A DNA stretch of 64,000 nt, from NCBI GenBank assembly GCA_025618425.1, contig CM046841.1:13981144-14045143 (forward strand). Direction: 5' to 3'. A program made the position numbers and the translations under genes. The stretch is from Heliocidaris tuberculata. Taxonomy: Eukaryota > Echinodermata > Echinoidea > Camarodonta > Echinometridae. Of the stretch, positions 1-11,311 are shown piece by piece (the stretch's first letter is position 1; each line of letters opens with the position of its first letter). Under the pieces are notes generated by a model. It was not told the origin of the DNA. It made no database searches and worked only from the letters and a program-made list of their open reading frames with translations.

Positions 1-2061
1 ACCTACTCCTTTAATATTCTCATCTCTCCTAATACGATGAGCTAGTAATTCTATAGCTATGACAAACAAATATGGAGATAGAGGGTCACCTTGCCTTACT
101 CCTCTATTAACTTCAAAATATCCTGTTGAGTGCCCCCCGTTCAAAACGCAACTCCTAACATTATTGTAAAGAGTTTTCACCCAAGAACACAGATTTGCAC
201 CAAACCCAAAATGCTCTAAAGTTCGAAATAAAAGTCTATGTGAAATACAGTCGAAAGCCTTTTCAAAGTCTACGGCAATTAAGAAACCCAGTGGCTGATA
301 CAAAGATTGAAAAAACATATCAATTAACCGAACTGCTTCCCCAATGTTACGATCTTTAACATAGCCCACTTGATCATAATGAATAATATCTCCAAATACC
401 TCTTTCACCCTTGTCACTAACACTTTTGACAAAATTTTATAATCTACATTCAAAAGAGTTATTGGTCTATAATTTTTCATGTACAAGGGGTTTCTGCCTT
501 CTTTTTCAATAAGTGTAATTATCCCCTGTCTCTGAGAGTTTGATAACATTTTAACTTCAAAACCCTCATTGAAAGCTTCAACTATAATTTTCCCTAAAAA
601 TGGCCAGAATGTGAAATAAAATTCAGCTGTAAAACCATCATTGCCTGGCGATTTGTTCCATTTCATTTCCTTTAAAGCTTGGAAGCATTCTTCCTGTGTT
701 ATCTGACATTCACAATACTCTCTATTTTCTTTACTCAATTTGGGTAAATCATTAAAGAACATATTTTCAATATCGTCATTGATTTCAAAATTTTTACACG
801 CATATAAATTCTCATAAAACTCCCGAATAGTTTTTAAAATACTTTTGCTATCTCTCACCACTTCCTGATTTTCATTATAAATCTCCTTAATAACGCTTTT
901 CCTTTTATTGGATTTCAGTAATTGTTCAAAGAACTGTGAATTTCTTTCTCCTTCTTCAGACCATTCTGCCCGTGAACGTACCTTTAAACCTTGACGTGAA
1001 TAGTCGAAAAGTTTTTCTAGTTCCTCCTTTTTCAAGGAAATTTCGTCGTGAATATCATTATGAAAATTGGTTGTCAAACGATATTCTAAATCTTTAATTT
1101 CTTTTTCTAATTTTTCAATTTGAGTTCTCCTGAATTTTGCTTTTTCACGGGAAAATTTCATTATATATTCTCTTAACTTCATTTTCATAAATTCCCAAAA
1201 ATTAATCTTGCTCGTTATTTGACCCCTCCATATTCTTTCTAATTCAGAAATTTTCTTTTTTACCCCATCTACAAATTCTTTTTCAGAGCATAAACTGCTA
1301 TTGAATTTCCAATACGACTTCCCATATGCGAAACTGTCGACTAGATTATTAAACTCGACTTTAACTCCGGCATGGTCAGGAGTGATGTAGGGCAGAATGT
1401 CTGAACTTCTTACAACCTTCTCTAATTTCGAGGAGATGAAAATATAGTCTATTCTACTCTGAACAAATGGCTGATTTTGTCTGAAAGTGAATTCTTTTTT
1501 GTTGGGATGACGCTTACGCCACACATCAATTAAATCTAACCTATCAAGAAAATCCACCAATAAGTCTCTATATTTGTTTTTGAAAATATTACTTACACCC
1601 ATATAATCTAAATTTCGATTAATAGCAATATTAAAATCTCCTCCAACAATAAGAGAATATTCTTGACTAACTACAGAAGATAGGATTTTGTCTAAATTAG
1701 ACAGGAAATTACATTGTGAGTTTTCTTTATTCCCTGTGGGAAAATATACACTTCCTAATATGACCTTCTCACCTTGGCATTTTCCTTTCATTATAACGTA
1801 TCGCCCTTCTTTATCAATTAAATTTTTTTCTGTAACAAAGTCAACATTTGATTTAAACATTATGATAACTCACCTACTATGGTTACTCCCGTGACTGAAA
1901 AACATTGTCCCTTCCCAATCAGCCTTCCAACTACCTTCAATGTCTTCTGTGCTGAAAGTTTCCTGCAGAAATATTATATTCCCCAACGTTTTACACCATT
2001 TAAATATTTTGTTCCTTTTTACTATATCTCTCAGTCCCCTGACATTTACTGAGAGTAATTT
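1..2061 (-). pseudogene. L1-like LINE ORF2 (endonuclease + reverse transcriptase), partial, one nonsense codon
   Basis: The minus strand is open in one frame from the left edge to a stop at 2062-2064, broken only by TGA at 1870-1872 where Gly is expected. Reading inward, an AP-endonuclease domain comes first, with NVRGL, LQETF, GGDFN, RIDYIF and PDHAGV blocks. A basic linker follows, then reverse transcriptase with SPGNDGF, NYRPITLL, IAVDFEKAFD (motif A) and GVRQGDPLSPYLFV (motif B). The YADD box and C-terminus lie beyond the window. The encoded protein nicks DNA and copies LINE RNA at the nick (target-primed reverse transcription). Block order and wording fit the L1 clade. The body is well preserved, so the copy is fairly young but dead or dependent on readthrough. 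No ATG is obvious at the 5' end, which suggests reinitiation from an upstream ORF or a degraded start. Confidence 0.9.
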
Positions 2062-2064
2062 TTA

Positions 2065-3077
2065 ATTATCCGACATCATTAACTACAAGAAGTCTAAACC
2101 TCTGGCAAAACCTTTGGAACAAAAATGTGCATAATGATAATATCACTGAAAATTGGATGTATGACATATTTTCAACAACAGAAGAAACAAATTTCAAATT
2201 AAGCTGAAAACAAGATAAGTACAGATAGACACCGGAACTGGAAAACATACCACACAACACATCACTCCACTTCACCCTAACAAACACCCCAATGTTGAAA
2301 ACCCAGGTATAAGGTTTCAACGATTTCCCGTTCGCTCCTCCCCCCTTCTTTCAAAAACACATGCCCTTCCCTAACATAAAATGTTCATTCCAGTAGAAGG
2401 CTTACAGGATACTTGAATTTTTTAAAATACATTATACGCTCTAACAGTCTAATATCATGAATATTAAAGACACGTGTAAAGACCCCTCATTATCATTTCG
2501 GCAGCAGGTGGGTGTGTTGCCCGCTTCTTCTTGGTATGATGGTTTCGTGAAACGATGCTCTGGCTCCCTCCTGCGTTATACCGTACTTGTTAAGCCCAGC
2601 TCACGCGAGGTGTTCTTTCACTATCGCGTCGATAAAACCAATTATTTTTCAATTCAATAAGGATTCATGCAAGTGCGAAAATAGCTTCTTTTCGACGGCC
2701 TTGGGGCTGTTGGAGTCCGTAGTCGATATCCAGGCGAAAATTCTGGCGAGCAGCGCCTCTTGACACCTGACCTGAATTTCTTTTGTTTTTCATTGTTTTG
2801 ACTAATATTCCGAACAAATTTCGGTCGGTGAAAATCATCCAATTAGCGCGAGATACTACGAGATACTACATTAAATATTCATGAGCCTTGATGGGATTAT
2901 CCTCTACATATGCCTGAACTTTTCTTCCGCGACGAGTGACGACGATATTTCAAAGAGCATCGAATATGCCACAAGAATGATGAAACTTGACAGATTCAAA
3001 GATTTGCAAGTTGATGCAATCAAATCTGCACTAAAGGAACAATTTGTTTTGTAAATCTGCCTACTGGCTATTAGTCT
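2065..3077. other. No supported gene; likely LINE 5' region then unique DNA
   Basis: The part adjoining the LINE (to about 2450) probably belongs to its 5' region or ORF1 tail, but I recognise no ORF1 domain. The remainder contains only short ORFs without domain signals. Confidence 0.4.
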
Positions 3078-3495
3078 GGGAGCCTATCCCGAAATAGTCA
3101 ACCCATTTTACATATGAGATTTGACCCCTTAAAGTTCCTTAGACTATCCATGTCATTCACAAAAAGCTTGTCAGCTCGAACGAAGCCGCCGGGGTTAGGC
3201 CCCCAGAGCCCCCGAAAGGGGCCTCAAAGTCGGGTCGATTTCAACCCATCTAACATATGCGCCAAACTTTGTCAGAATTAAGGTGTATGACTATACATTA
3301 CCAAAACACCAAAACTAACAAAATTTTCCATCGGGATGGGTTGTCAGACCGCCCCTAAAAATTGGACCAAATTTTTCCCCTCAAGGCCCATGGACAAAAT
3401 TTTGTCACTAGGAATAGTGATGGGTGTACATTACAAAAATATAAAAACTTACAAAAATTTCCATCGGGAAGGGGGTGTAACACGCCCCTGAAAAA
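3078..3495 (+). repeat. Interspersed repeat family R1, copy 1
   Basis: Starts near GGGAGCCTATCCCGAAATAG and runs through blocks such as GACCCCTTAAAGTT, CCCCCAGAGCCCC and GGTTGTCAGAC. The same blocks occur in the same order at 18611-18775 (shortened) and, reverse-complemented, at 59652-59980. No ORF or clear terminal repeats are visible, so the class is unknown. Confidence 0.7.
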
Positions 3496-3828
3496 AAAAT
3501 ACCAAAGTTCCCTTAAACCCAGCTTTGCTGCCCCAAATACTCTGGATGTAGGAAAAAAATATTTTTAGGCTTTTCAACCTTAATAACTCCAAAGTGTCTC
3601 ATTCAGTTCATGTCAAATTTACCTAGTGCAATCTTGAGTATTTTATCTTTCTTGGGGGTGAAATTTGGTGTCAAATGATCATTTCAATAATAATTTACTA
3701 AATTGTGAAAATTGTACTTCTTTCTCAAAAGTAGTCAAATGATATTGTTAGGATTATGTAAACACACCCATTGTCCATCTGCGCCCGTTTGGCACAAACA
3801 CCTAGTAAATCTAAAAACCTACGGCTTA

Positions 3829-3888
3829 TCTCGAAAGGGCGCGGTGCGGAGCGGCGCGGTGTGGAGCGTTCAGCGCACCCTTTCGAGA
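3829..3888. repeat. GC-rich hairpin followed by a poly-G tract
   Basis: The arms TCTCGAAAGGGCGC and GCGCACCCTTTCGAGA are near-perfect reverse complements around a GC-rich loop. A G-rich tract of about 40 nt follows at 3893-3933. After it, a degenerate motif (TAGTCTT..A.ATCAGTCGTT) recurs near 3950, 4020 and 4100. Confidence 0.6.
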
Positions 3889-4114
3889 CAAGCGGGGGGG
3901 GGGGGGAGGGGGGGGGGAGGGGGAGGCTCTTCTCGAAGGGGTGCGTTAACTAGTCTTCTACATCAGTCGTTTATAATAGAATTTAAGGAATAGAAATTCA
4001 TCCACCATGAAATGTCAACTAGTCTTACACATCAGTCGTTCAAAGTAAAATAATCAAAATTGAAACTGATGGAAAATTAAACAAAACTAATTTTACATAG
4101 TCTTGCAGATCAGT

Positions 4115-5150
4115 CGTTTTGCCACTGGCTTGTGGTCTGAAAGATATTTATTTAAAGCTAAAACGCGAACGCAATATTTGACTAATGAACATCATTCTTA
4201 TATCATGGGAAAGCTAAGAAGAAACTTAGAAATGACTCAATGGAACTAAGCTGTTCGATATAAGAGTTAGAAATTATATCGATTTGAAGTCGTCCGTGTG
4301 TACAAAACAGTGGGAATTTACGTACAGTTTCATTCTTTTTGTGATCAAAAAGGGCTCTGTTTGACCCCAAAACGTGATAATTTCTTCTGGGCAGTTTGAG
4401 CTGATGTTGGAGTTTATAACCCTATCATTACGAGCTCTCAAAAATCAGTTTACATTTAGTGTTCAGTCATAAATCATTCATATAACTATGTGTAAGGACT
4501 TTGACATGTACAAGGCCATCTTTAGAATCGGTTTCAGTGTCAGAGCTACACTTTGCAAGTGTGTCCTTTTGGATGGGTACATGGTTGAATACGAGAGAGG
4601 GTGTGTGTGTATGTGCAAAGAGGAATATCAAACGTAACTGCAGTACTACACGTCTGAAAGTCTTGATTAATTGCATTTCTGGAGTCAATGATACAGAGAA
4701 ATATCGAGATATGTAATCAAAAAGGAAAACACATGAAGAAGGAAAAAGTCACTTGTATGTTTGTTAATGCCGTATAAGTAACTCCTCTATACGTTGTACA
4801 ACGCTCCTATCGCCGACATTGTTTCTTCACATGGACAGAATTCGATTGTATACGCTGATACGATCAAGATAGGCCAACCCGTTTCAAAAGCAGGAAATCA
4901 TAAGACTATAAAAATGATCAGGCTAGTACTTGTATTCTTGGAAACCGGTTTTGAAAACTGAATAAAGGATCATATATCAGCATCGCAGTCAGATGTTCAG
5001 TGTTACAATATTACATTTCAACTTTTGCAACCACAACTGAATACATGTATATCATTAATCATCAATTTCAGATGAATTGTGTATGCTCACAATCCACTTC
5101 TTATTTTTAGTTTGTCGCCTCGAAGGAGTATTGGGATCAGTTTTAATTTA
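4115..5150. other. Upstream of gene A; no gene recognised
   Basis: AT-rich sequence with short ORFs only. It may hold the promoter and 5' UTR of gene A, but I see no clear TATA or initiator assignment. Confidence 0.4.
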
Positions 5151-5177
5151 AAGTTTATGTACCGTTTACGAACTGAA

Positions 5178-5244
5178 ATGAAAATGTACAATGTAATTTC
5201 TGTTTTGCTGATTTTTCTTGACTTTTCAATGGCGCAGCCTAGTC
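5178..5244 (+). CDS. Gene A exon 1: signal peptide
   Basis: Encodes MKMYNVISVLLIFLDFSMAQ followed by PS. A short basic start, a hydrophobic core and a likely cleavage site around MAQ mark a secretory signal peptide. The exon ends ...AGTC|GTAAGT, a strong donor, and leaves one base of the next codon (phase 1). Gene B (21171) and gene D (58668) have first exons of nearly the same size, the same phase and the same donor. An in-frame ATG at 5157 would add seven residues; I chose 5178 because it gives the most typical signal peptide. The next compatible exon in this family is at 12738, so the intron is about 7.5 kb and filled with transposons. The link between the two is inferred from phase and family resemblance. 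Confidence 0.7.
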
Positions 5245-5271
5245 GTAAGTATCGATTACAGTGGCGTAGAT

Positions 5272-5341
5272 ACGCACACACCTTCTATTGTTACGCTCTA
5301 ACTCATACGCACACACCTTCTATTGTTACGCTCTAACTCAT
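5272..5341. repeat. 35-bp tandem duplication
   Basis: A 35-bp unit beginning ACGCACACACCTTC and ending CTCTAACTCAT is repeated exactly twice, head to tail (5272-5306 and 5307-5341), just inside intron 1 of gene A. Confidence 0.85.
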
Positions 5342-5372
5342 AGAGTTAGGAATTTCTGCCCTCCTAGTTCTA

Positions 5373-5408
5373 CCAAGGAGTTATCACAGTTCTGTGATAA
5401 CTCCTTGG
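5373..5408. mobile_element. 36-bp perfect hairpin unit with 5-bp target duplication, copy 1
   Basis: A 17-bp arm CCAAGGAGTTATCACAG, a TT loop and its exact reverse complement. The hairpin is flanked by TTCTA on both sides (5368-5372 and 5409-5413). An identical hairpin lies at 39051-39086 with different flanking 5-bp repeats. Exact recurrence plus site-specific direct repeats indicates insertion. Confidence 0.75.
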
Positions 5409-5419
5409 TTCTACTTGGG

Positions 5420-5793
5420 CATACAAGTGTCCATTTCATGAATATACTAGCCTGACAAGCAGCTGGCCAGTCTTAATTAGTACAGAGTGGGTCATTATAG
5501 TGACATATGACCTTTGGTATGAACTATGGGTCAAGCCTAATGGGTTATCATAATGGAGTGTCATATACAGAGACCAGAATAAGCTGTCATTATAAATGTA
5601 AACAATATACATCATTTTAGGAGCAGATTCTATTTACAAGCACCTCTAGTTAAGATGAGAGTCAGTCAGTTAGTGATATGAGTTAGCTTGAAGTCGTTAG
5701 CAGCAGCATAATAAAGTCTTGACTAAGAAATATATGAAATGACTCCAGAGTCTTGATTCCCTTCGTCTTAAACGGCTATACAAAGCCGTGACA
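5420..5793 (+). repeat. Probable 5' LTR of a Gypsy-like retroelement (3' boundary only)
   Basis: The sequence ends in ...CCGTGACA directly before a primer-binding-site-like stretch and a gag start, the usual layout of an LTR end. I could not place its 5' boundary and found no matching 3' LTR, so the start given is arbitrary. Confidence 0.4.
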
Positions 5794-5794
5794 T

Positions 5795-5819
5795 TGGTGG
5801 CAAGCGGTGGGATTCGAAC
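5795..5819 (+). promoter_or_regulatory. tRNA primer binding site of the LTR element
   Basis: Begins TGGTGGCAAGCGGTGGGA, starting with the TGG expected opposite a tRNA CCA end, and continues into a segment that is the reverse complement of a T-loop (GATTCGAAC). It sits one base after the putative LTR terminus. Confidence 0.55.
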
Positions 5820-7166
5820 TTCAACACGCCTGAGAATTAGCCTTATCATACAAGATGCCGTCTACCAGAAAAGTTAAGCACCAGGAGGACCCACAGGAGA
5901 GTATCAGTGAGATTGAGGCACTGAGAGCAGAGGTTCAGCTCATGAAAAATTCTAAAGTCGCCGCTATGGCACGCCATTAGGGAATTAAATATAATTGTTC
6001 AACATCAATACAAAATATATTTCACTTTAACAAATAAATATTTATCTTTTACAAAACCATTTCACTCCAGTCATTATATATTTCACTCTAAACAAATATA
6101 TTTCACTTTTCACAAAATTTCATTTCACTTTTTCACAAATACTCATGTCACGTTTTCACAAAAATCCTTTTCACTTTTAACAAAAATTCATTTCACATTT
6201 TACAAAATTACATTTCACTTTTAACAAAATTTCATTTCACTTTTTCACAAAAATCCTTTTCACTTTTAACAAAATTTCATTTCACTTTTCCCAAAAATAC
6301 ATTTCACTTTTCACAAATTTTCATTTCACTTTTCATAAAAAATTCATTTCACTTTTCGCAAAAATTCATTTCACTTTTCACCAAAAAAATCATTTCACTT
6401 TTCACAAAAAATCATTTCACTTTCAAGAGGAAATAAATTCCACTTTAAAAGAAAAATGCATTCCATTTATAGGCCTATTGTCTCGAAACAACTTTGCTTG
6501 TCATGCATCTATATAGACCCTGATCTGGACCTGCGTGTACATTCCTCTCGTATAATATACATCTGCGTACTGTGCGTAGAAATCATTCCTCTTTCACCAA
6601 AACCATTTTACTGTGATAAAAACCATTTCACTCTGGAAAAAAAAATATGTTCCTCTTTTTTCTCGACAGGGGGGTCGCTAGGGAGGAGGTGGGGGGAGGG
6701 GTGTGGGGATGTCACACCCCCACTCAAAGTTTCTGTCGGCAAATGCGCCGCCTCTGTCGGCAAAAACAAAAAAAAAGGAGGGGAAAAAAGGGAAAGGGAA
6801 GAGGAAAGATAAAAGGAAAGGGAGAAAAGAGAAAGGAGAAAAAAAAGATAAGAAAAAAGAAAAGGGAAAGGAAAGGAAAAAAAAAAAGGGGGGGGGGGGA
6901 AGAAGGAAAAGAAAAGGGAAGGAAAGAAAGAGAAGTGGGAAAATGGCATTATTCTTGCCCTCTCGCAAGAACACTGGAATTTCAATACTTTAATATTAAA
7001 GACGTCCCCCTTCAGCAATGGGCTGCAGCCCCCCCCCCCCCCCCCTTCCCCCGAGGATTTTCAAAAGTTCCGATATTCATATTCGGGCAGCGAGGTGCTT
7101 GAATATCCAATTTTTGTGAAGCATTGCAAGGTTCCCAGATAATAATATTATGTAACTTGTGTATGC

Positions 7167-8161
7167 ACAGGCGTAGCCAGGATTTTTCAATGGGGGGGGG
7201 GGGGGGGGGCAGACGTGAAGGATCCAACCGCATAGCCTGGATTTCATTTTAGAGGGGCGGTTGTGAGCACGCGAAGCATGCGAAATTGGTGATGACTAGG
7301 GGTGGGTGCAGGGAGGGAAGGGGGAAGTTTTTCCCCTCCCGCGCGAAGCGCGAAAGCTCTGACGTTTTAGCAAATTTGAGAGAAAGATAACGGCTAGCAC
7401 CTTTTTTTTAGGCGGAAAGTTAGTTCGACGCCCGGGATGCTTTTCAATTTATCTGTACTGTATGTAACAGGGGTGGGTGCAGGGAGGGGGAATTTTCCCC
7501 CTCCCGCGCGAAGCGCGAAAGCTCTTATTTTTATAGCAAATTTGAGAGAAAGATAACGGCTCGTAGCAAACAATTTTTTTAGGTGGAAAGTTATAGTTCG
7601 ACGCCCGGACTGCTTTTCAATTATTTGGACTCAACATTGCACTGTATGCATCAGGGATGGGTGCAGGGAGGGGAGTTATTTCCCCCTTCCGGGGGGGGGG
7701 GAACTTTGGCGTTCTAGCAAATTTTGAGAGAAAGATATCGGCTTGTATAGCGCCTTTTTAGACTTTTTTCTCTCACTTCCACCGCTTTTTCGCTCTCGTT
7801 TTATTTTTTAATGGGCCCCCTGGCTACGCCTATGTGTGTATGTAACTTCTGTGCATTTTCACGACGATTTTTTTTTTTTTTAATTTTGCTCGCTCGCTCG
7901 CAAACATTTAGAAATTGAACGGTTGATATTCGGGCAAAAGGCTTCCCTACGGCATTGGGATCTTTCAAATTTGCTAAAACGTCACAGCTTTCGCGCTTCG
8001 CGCGGGAGGGGCGAAACTTCCCCCTCCCTCCCTGCACCCACCCCTCATCACCAATTTCGCTCACAACCGCCCCCTAAAATAAAATCCGGGCTACGCGGTT
8101 GGATCCTTCACGTCTGCCCCCCCCCCTCCTCCCCATTGAAAAATCCTGGCTACGCCTGTGA
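7167..8161. mobile_element. Nested element with internal tandem 'GCGCGAAGCGCG' units
   Basis: Ends are CACAGGCGTAGCCAGGATTT and its reverse complement, each followed by a poly-G/C run. The left half carries about three units of roughly 175 bp, each with GTGCAGGGAGG, a GCGCGAAGCGCGAAAGCTC palindrome and GAGAGAAAGATAACGGCT. The right half carries one inverted unit. The same unit makes up the array at 39090-40640. I see no clear target duplication. Confidence 0.65.
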
Positions 8162-8389
8162 ATACACGATTACATATTAGTTTCAGTTTCAGTTTAAGCA
8201 CATTTATTTCCAACTTTTCAATATACAACGTAATAAATGAGCAAAAATAATGTACATTTTTAACAAAAAATATGACAAAATATGCATTAATGTGGTACAT
8301 ACATAGTTGGAGGACACACCTCTAAAAGCAAAAGCTTGGGGAACCTTGCAATGCTTCACAAAAATTGGATATTCCAGCACCTTGCTGCC

Positions 8390-9116
8390 CGAATATGAAT
8401 ATCGGAACTTTTGAAAATCATCGGGGGAAGGGGGGGGGGGGGGGGGGCTACCCCATTGCCGAAGGGGGACGCTTTTTGCCCGAATATTAAAATTCCAATG
8501 TTTTTGCGGGCGAGCAAGAGTGAAAACGTACAGAAGTTACAAACAAAAGTTACATAATATTATTATCTGGGAACCTTGCTTCACAAATATTTGGATATTC
8601 TAGCACCTTGCTACCCGAATATGAATATCGGAACTTTGAAAATCCGCGGGGGGGGGGGGGGGGGTTGCAGCCCACTGCTGAAGGGGACGCCTTTAATATT
8701 TAGTATTGAAATTCCAGTGAACGTGCGAGCGACCAAAAAATAATGCCATTTTTCCCCTCTTTTTCTTTCCTTTCCTTTTCTTTTCCTTCTCATTTCCCTC
8801 TTTTTTTCCCTTTCTTTCCCTTTTCTTTTTTTTCTTCTCCTTTCTCTTTTCTTCTTTTCCTTTCATCTTTCCTCTTCCCTTTCCCTTTTTCCCCTCCTTT
8901 TTTGCCGACAGAGGTGGCGCATTTGCCGACAAAAACTTTGACCCCACACCCCTCCCCCCACCCCCTCCCTAGCGACCCCCCTGTCTACATCTGCGATTTT
9001 CTTTTATTGCTATTTGTGTGTGTGGGGGGGGGGGGAGGGGAGAGATTAAGGTGCAGCATTTTTGTCGGCAAATTTGGGTGTCACACCCTAAAAATTTGTC
9101 GGCAAATTTGGGTGTC

Positions 9117-9149
<33 letters not shown>

Positions 9150-9175
9150 ATTCAAAATGTTCTAGCGACACCCCT
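8390..9175. repeat. Inverted counterpart of the left arm with extreme poly-G/poly-C
   Basis: Reverse complement of 6660-7090, with GTCGGCAAATG blocks and homopolymer runs including about 30 C at 9118-9149. The segment at 8167-8330 is not mirrored on the left and resembles a LINE 3' tail (TTTCAGTTTCAGTTTAAGC), so it may be a later insertion. Confidence 0.55.
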
Positions 9176-10371
9176 GAGGATGGGGAGTAACGTCGACGTC
9201 GCGTTCGGAAATTGGATGGGATTCGAATGCGCTGCGCCGGGCACGTGTGGTAGCTCGAGCTAGCCGGCTACAGCGCCACCTTTAGGCCGAGAAAAAAGAG
9301 GAACGTATTTTTTTTTCAGAGTGAAATGGTTTTTATCACAGTGAAATGGTTTTGGTGAAAGAGGAATGATTTCTACGCACAGTACGCACATGTATATTAT
9401 ACGAGAGGAATGTACACGCAGGTCCAGATCGGGGTCTAGATGCATGACAAGCAAAGTTGTTTCGAGACAATAGGCCTGTAAATGGAATGCATTTTTCTTT
9501 TAAAGTGGAATTTATTTCCTCTTGAAAGTGAAATGATTTTTTGTGAAAAGTGAAATGATTTTTTTGGTGAAAAGTGAAATGAATTTTTGCGAAAAGTGAA
9601 ATGAATTTTTTATGAAAAGTGAAATGAAAATTTGTGAAAAGTGAAATGTATTTTTGGGAAAAGTGAAATGAAATTTTGTTAAAAGTGAAAAGGATTTTTG
9701 TGAAAAAGTGAAATGAAATTTTGTTAAAAGTGAAATGTAATTTTGTAAAATGTGAAATGAATTTTTGTTAAAAGTGAAAAGGATTTTTGTGAAAACGTGA
9801 CATGAATAAAAATTTGTGAAATAGTGAAATGAAATTTTGTGAAAAGTGAAATATATTTGTTAAGAGTGAAATATATATTGACTGGAGTGAAATGATTTTG
9901 TAAAAGATAAATATATATTTGTTAAAGTGAAATATATTTTGTATTGATGTTGAACAATTATATTTAATTCCCTAATGGCGTGCCATACGCCGCAGCTACC
10001 ATGGCTACTCCAGTCCTTGGAAATGTTCCTATGCCTCGCGACAGTCGCCATTCGACGGGTCGGTATCCTTTGAAGCCTTCAAGAATCAATTTAACGGGTT
10101 AGCTAGCTCCAGTGGTTGGCAGGAGGGAGAGAAAAGGCTATACGACTTCTTTCTGCACTGAAAGGGGAGGCTGCCGAGTATATTTTTCGGCAGCCAAACT
10201 TTGAAGAACTTTCTTTCAGCCAGCTTTTGGAGAATTTAGAAAGAAGATTTAGTGACAGAAAGAGAGCCAGCTCATACCTCGCTCAGCTTGTCTTAAGGAG
10301 ACTAAAGTCTGGTGAACCGCTGGCTGAGTACGTAGCCGACATTAGAAATCTCACAAATATGGGCTACCCTA

Positions 10372-11311
10372 CACTCTTTAAAAAGTTGGGCAAAAAAATG
10401 CCCAATTTTTAACCAACACTGGGCAACATACTGTCAAAACAACTTTTGGTTAAAATTTGCCCAACTGATGTTGGGCAATCCATTTACTATGTTGTTGGGC
10501 AAATTAAATTGCCCATCAGTTGGTGACCCATTAGATTTTACCCAACTCTACAATTGCCCAACTGTTGGTTATATTCTCAGTTGGGTAATTATTGCCCAAC
10601 CAATCTTACCAAATAGGATTGCCCAACCCTCTATTTGTTCAGCTGTTTGGTAACAAATATCATGTGGTTGGGCAAATTCAGCTGCCCAATTTATTGTTTC
10701 CTTTTTCCTCCAACCTAGGTAAAAAAAATGAAATCTGCTTGTTACGTCCTTCTGGGTCTTAACCTAATCAATCCTAACCTATCCTATTTTAAGCTATCCT
10801 ATCCTATATCTTAACCTATCCTATCCTATATCTTAACCTATCCTATCCTATAGTCCTATCCTATCCAGTTAGTGCAAACTAGTGCAAGCTCTTATATACC
10901 CCTTATATTTTTTTGATGCATTCGGTGACAGTTAGTAAATCGGGCCACCCCAAACCATACGCTACTAAAAATTCATGAATATTCATATAAGTGTTTTCCC
11001 CAATATTGGGTAAAAATATTTACCACAAGTTGGGCAAAAGCGAATTTCTAACCAACCATCAGTTACCCAACAAAATTTACCCAACTGGCAAAGGAAATGT
11101 GACAAAATTACACAACTACAGGGCAACAAGTACCCAACCCATAATTACCAAATACTGTTGGTAAATATATGCCCAATATTTAGGTAAAAAGTATTGACCA
11201 ATATTGGTTACACCACTCGAGTGTCCAGTTGGTTAATAATAGCCCAGAATTGGGAATATTTTTAACCAACCAGCAGTTACCCAACTAAATTTACCCAACA
11301 TTTTAAGAGTG
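10372..11311. mobile_element. 940-bp TA-flanked element with dispersed GTTGGGCAA motifs
   Basis: Terminal inverted repeats CACTCTTTAAAAAGTTGGGC and its diverged complement, flanked by TA (10370-10371 and 11312-11313), as expected for Tc1/mariner-type insertion. Removing it restores the gag frame. Many copies of GTTGGGCAA or TTGCCCAAC fill both sides, and the centre is a TCCTATCCTATATCTTAACC-type simple repeat (10770-10870). It encodes no protein. Confidence 0.8.

Larger units (their letters stand above)
5965..9987. mobile_element. 4.0-kb fold-back element inserted in gag
   Basis: The ends are long inverted repeats beginning TATGGCACGCCATTAGGG and running about 700 bp (5965-6665 versus 9288-9987). 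Target duplication CGCCGC lies at 5959-5964 and 9988-9993, and removing the element rejoins gag in the same register. The arms consist mostly of diverged 'TTTCACTTTT-CACAAAA' units. Inside the arms, further inverted copies of G-rich and AAAGGAAAAG-rich DNA pair up (6660-7090 with 8390-8990), enclosing another element at 7167-8161. There is no transposase ORF; the ORFs on both strands here are low-complexity artefacts. Confidence 0.8.

Noticed and set aside
6600..7100. Long open frames on both strands rich in Lys/Gly or Phe/Pro
   Set aside because: They follow from AAAGGAAAAG and poly-G composition inside the fold-back element and recur mirrored at 8700-8990; no protein-like pattern.
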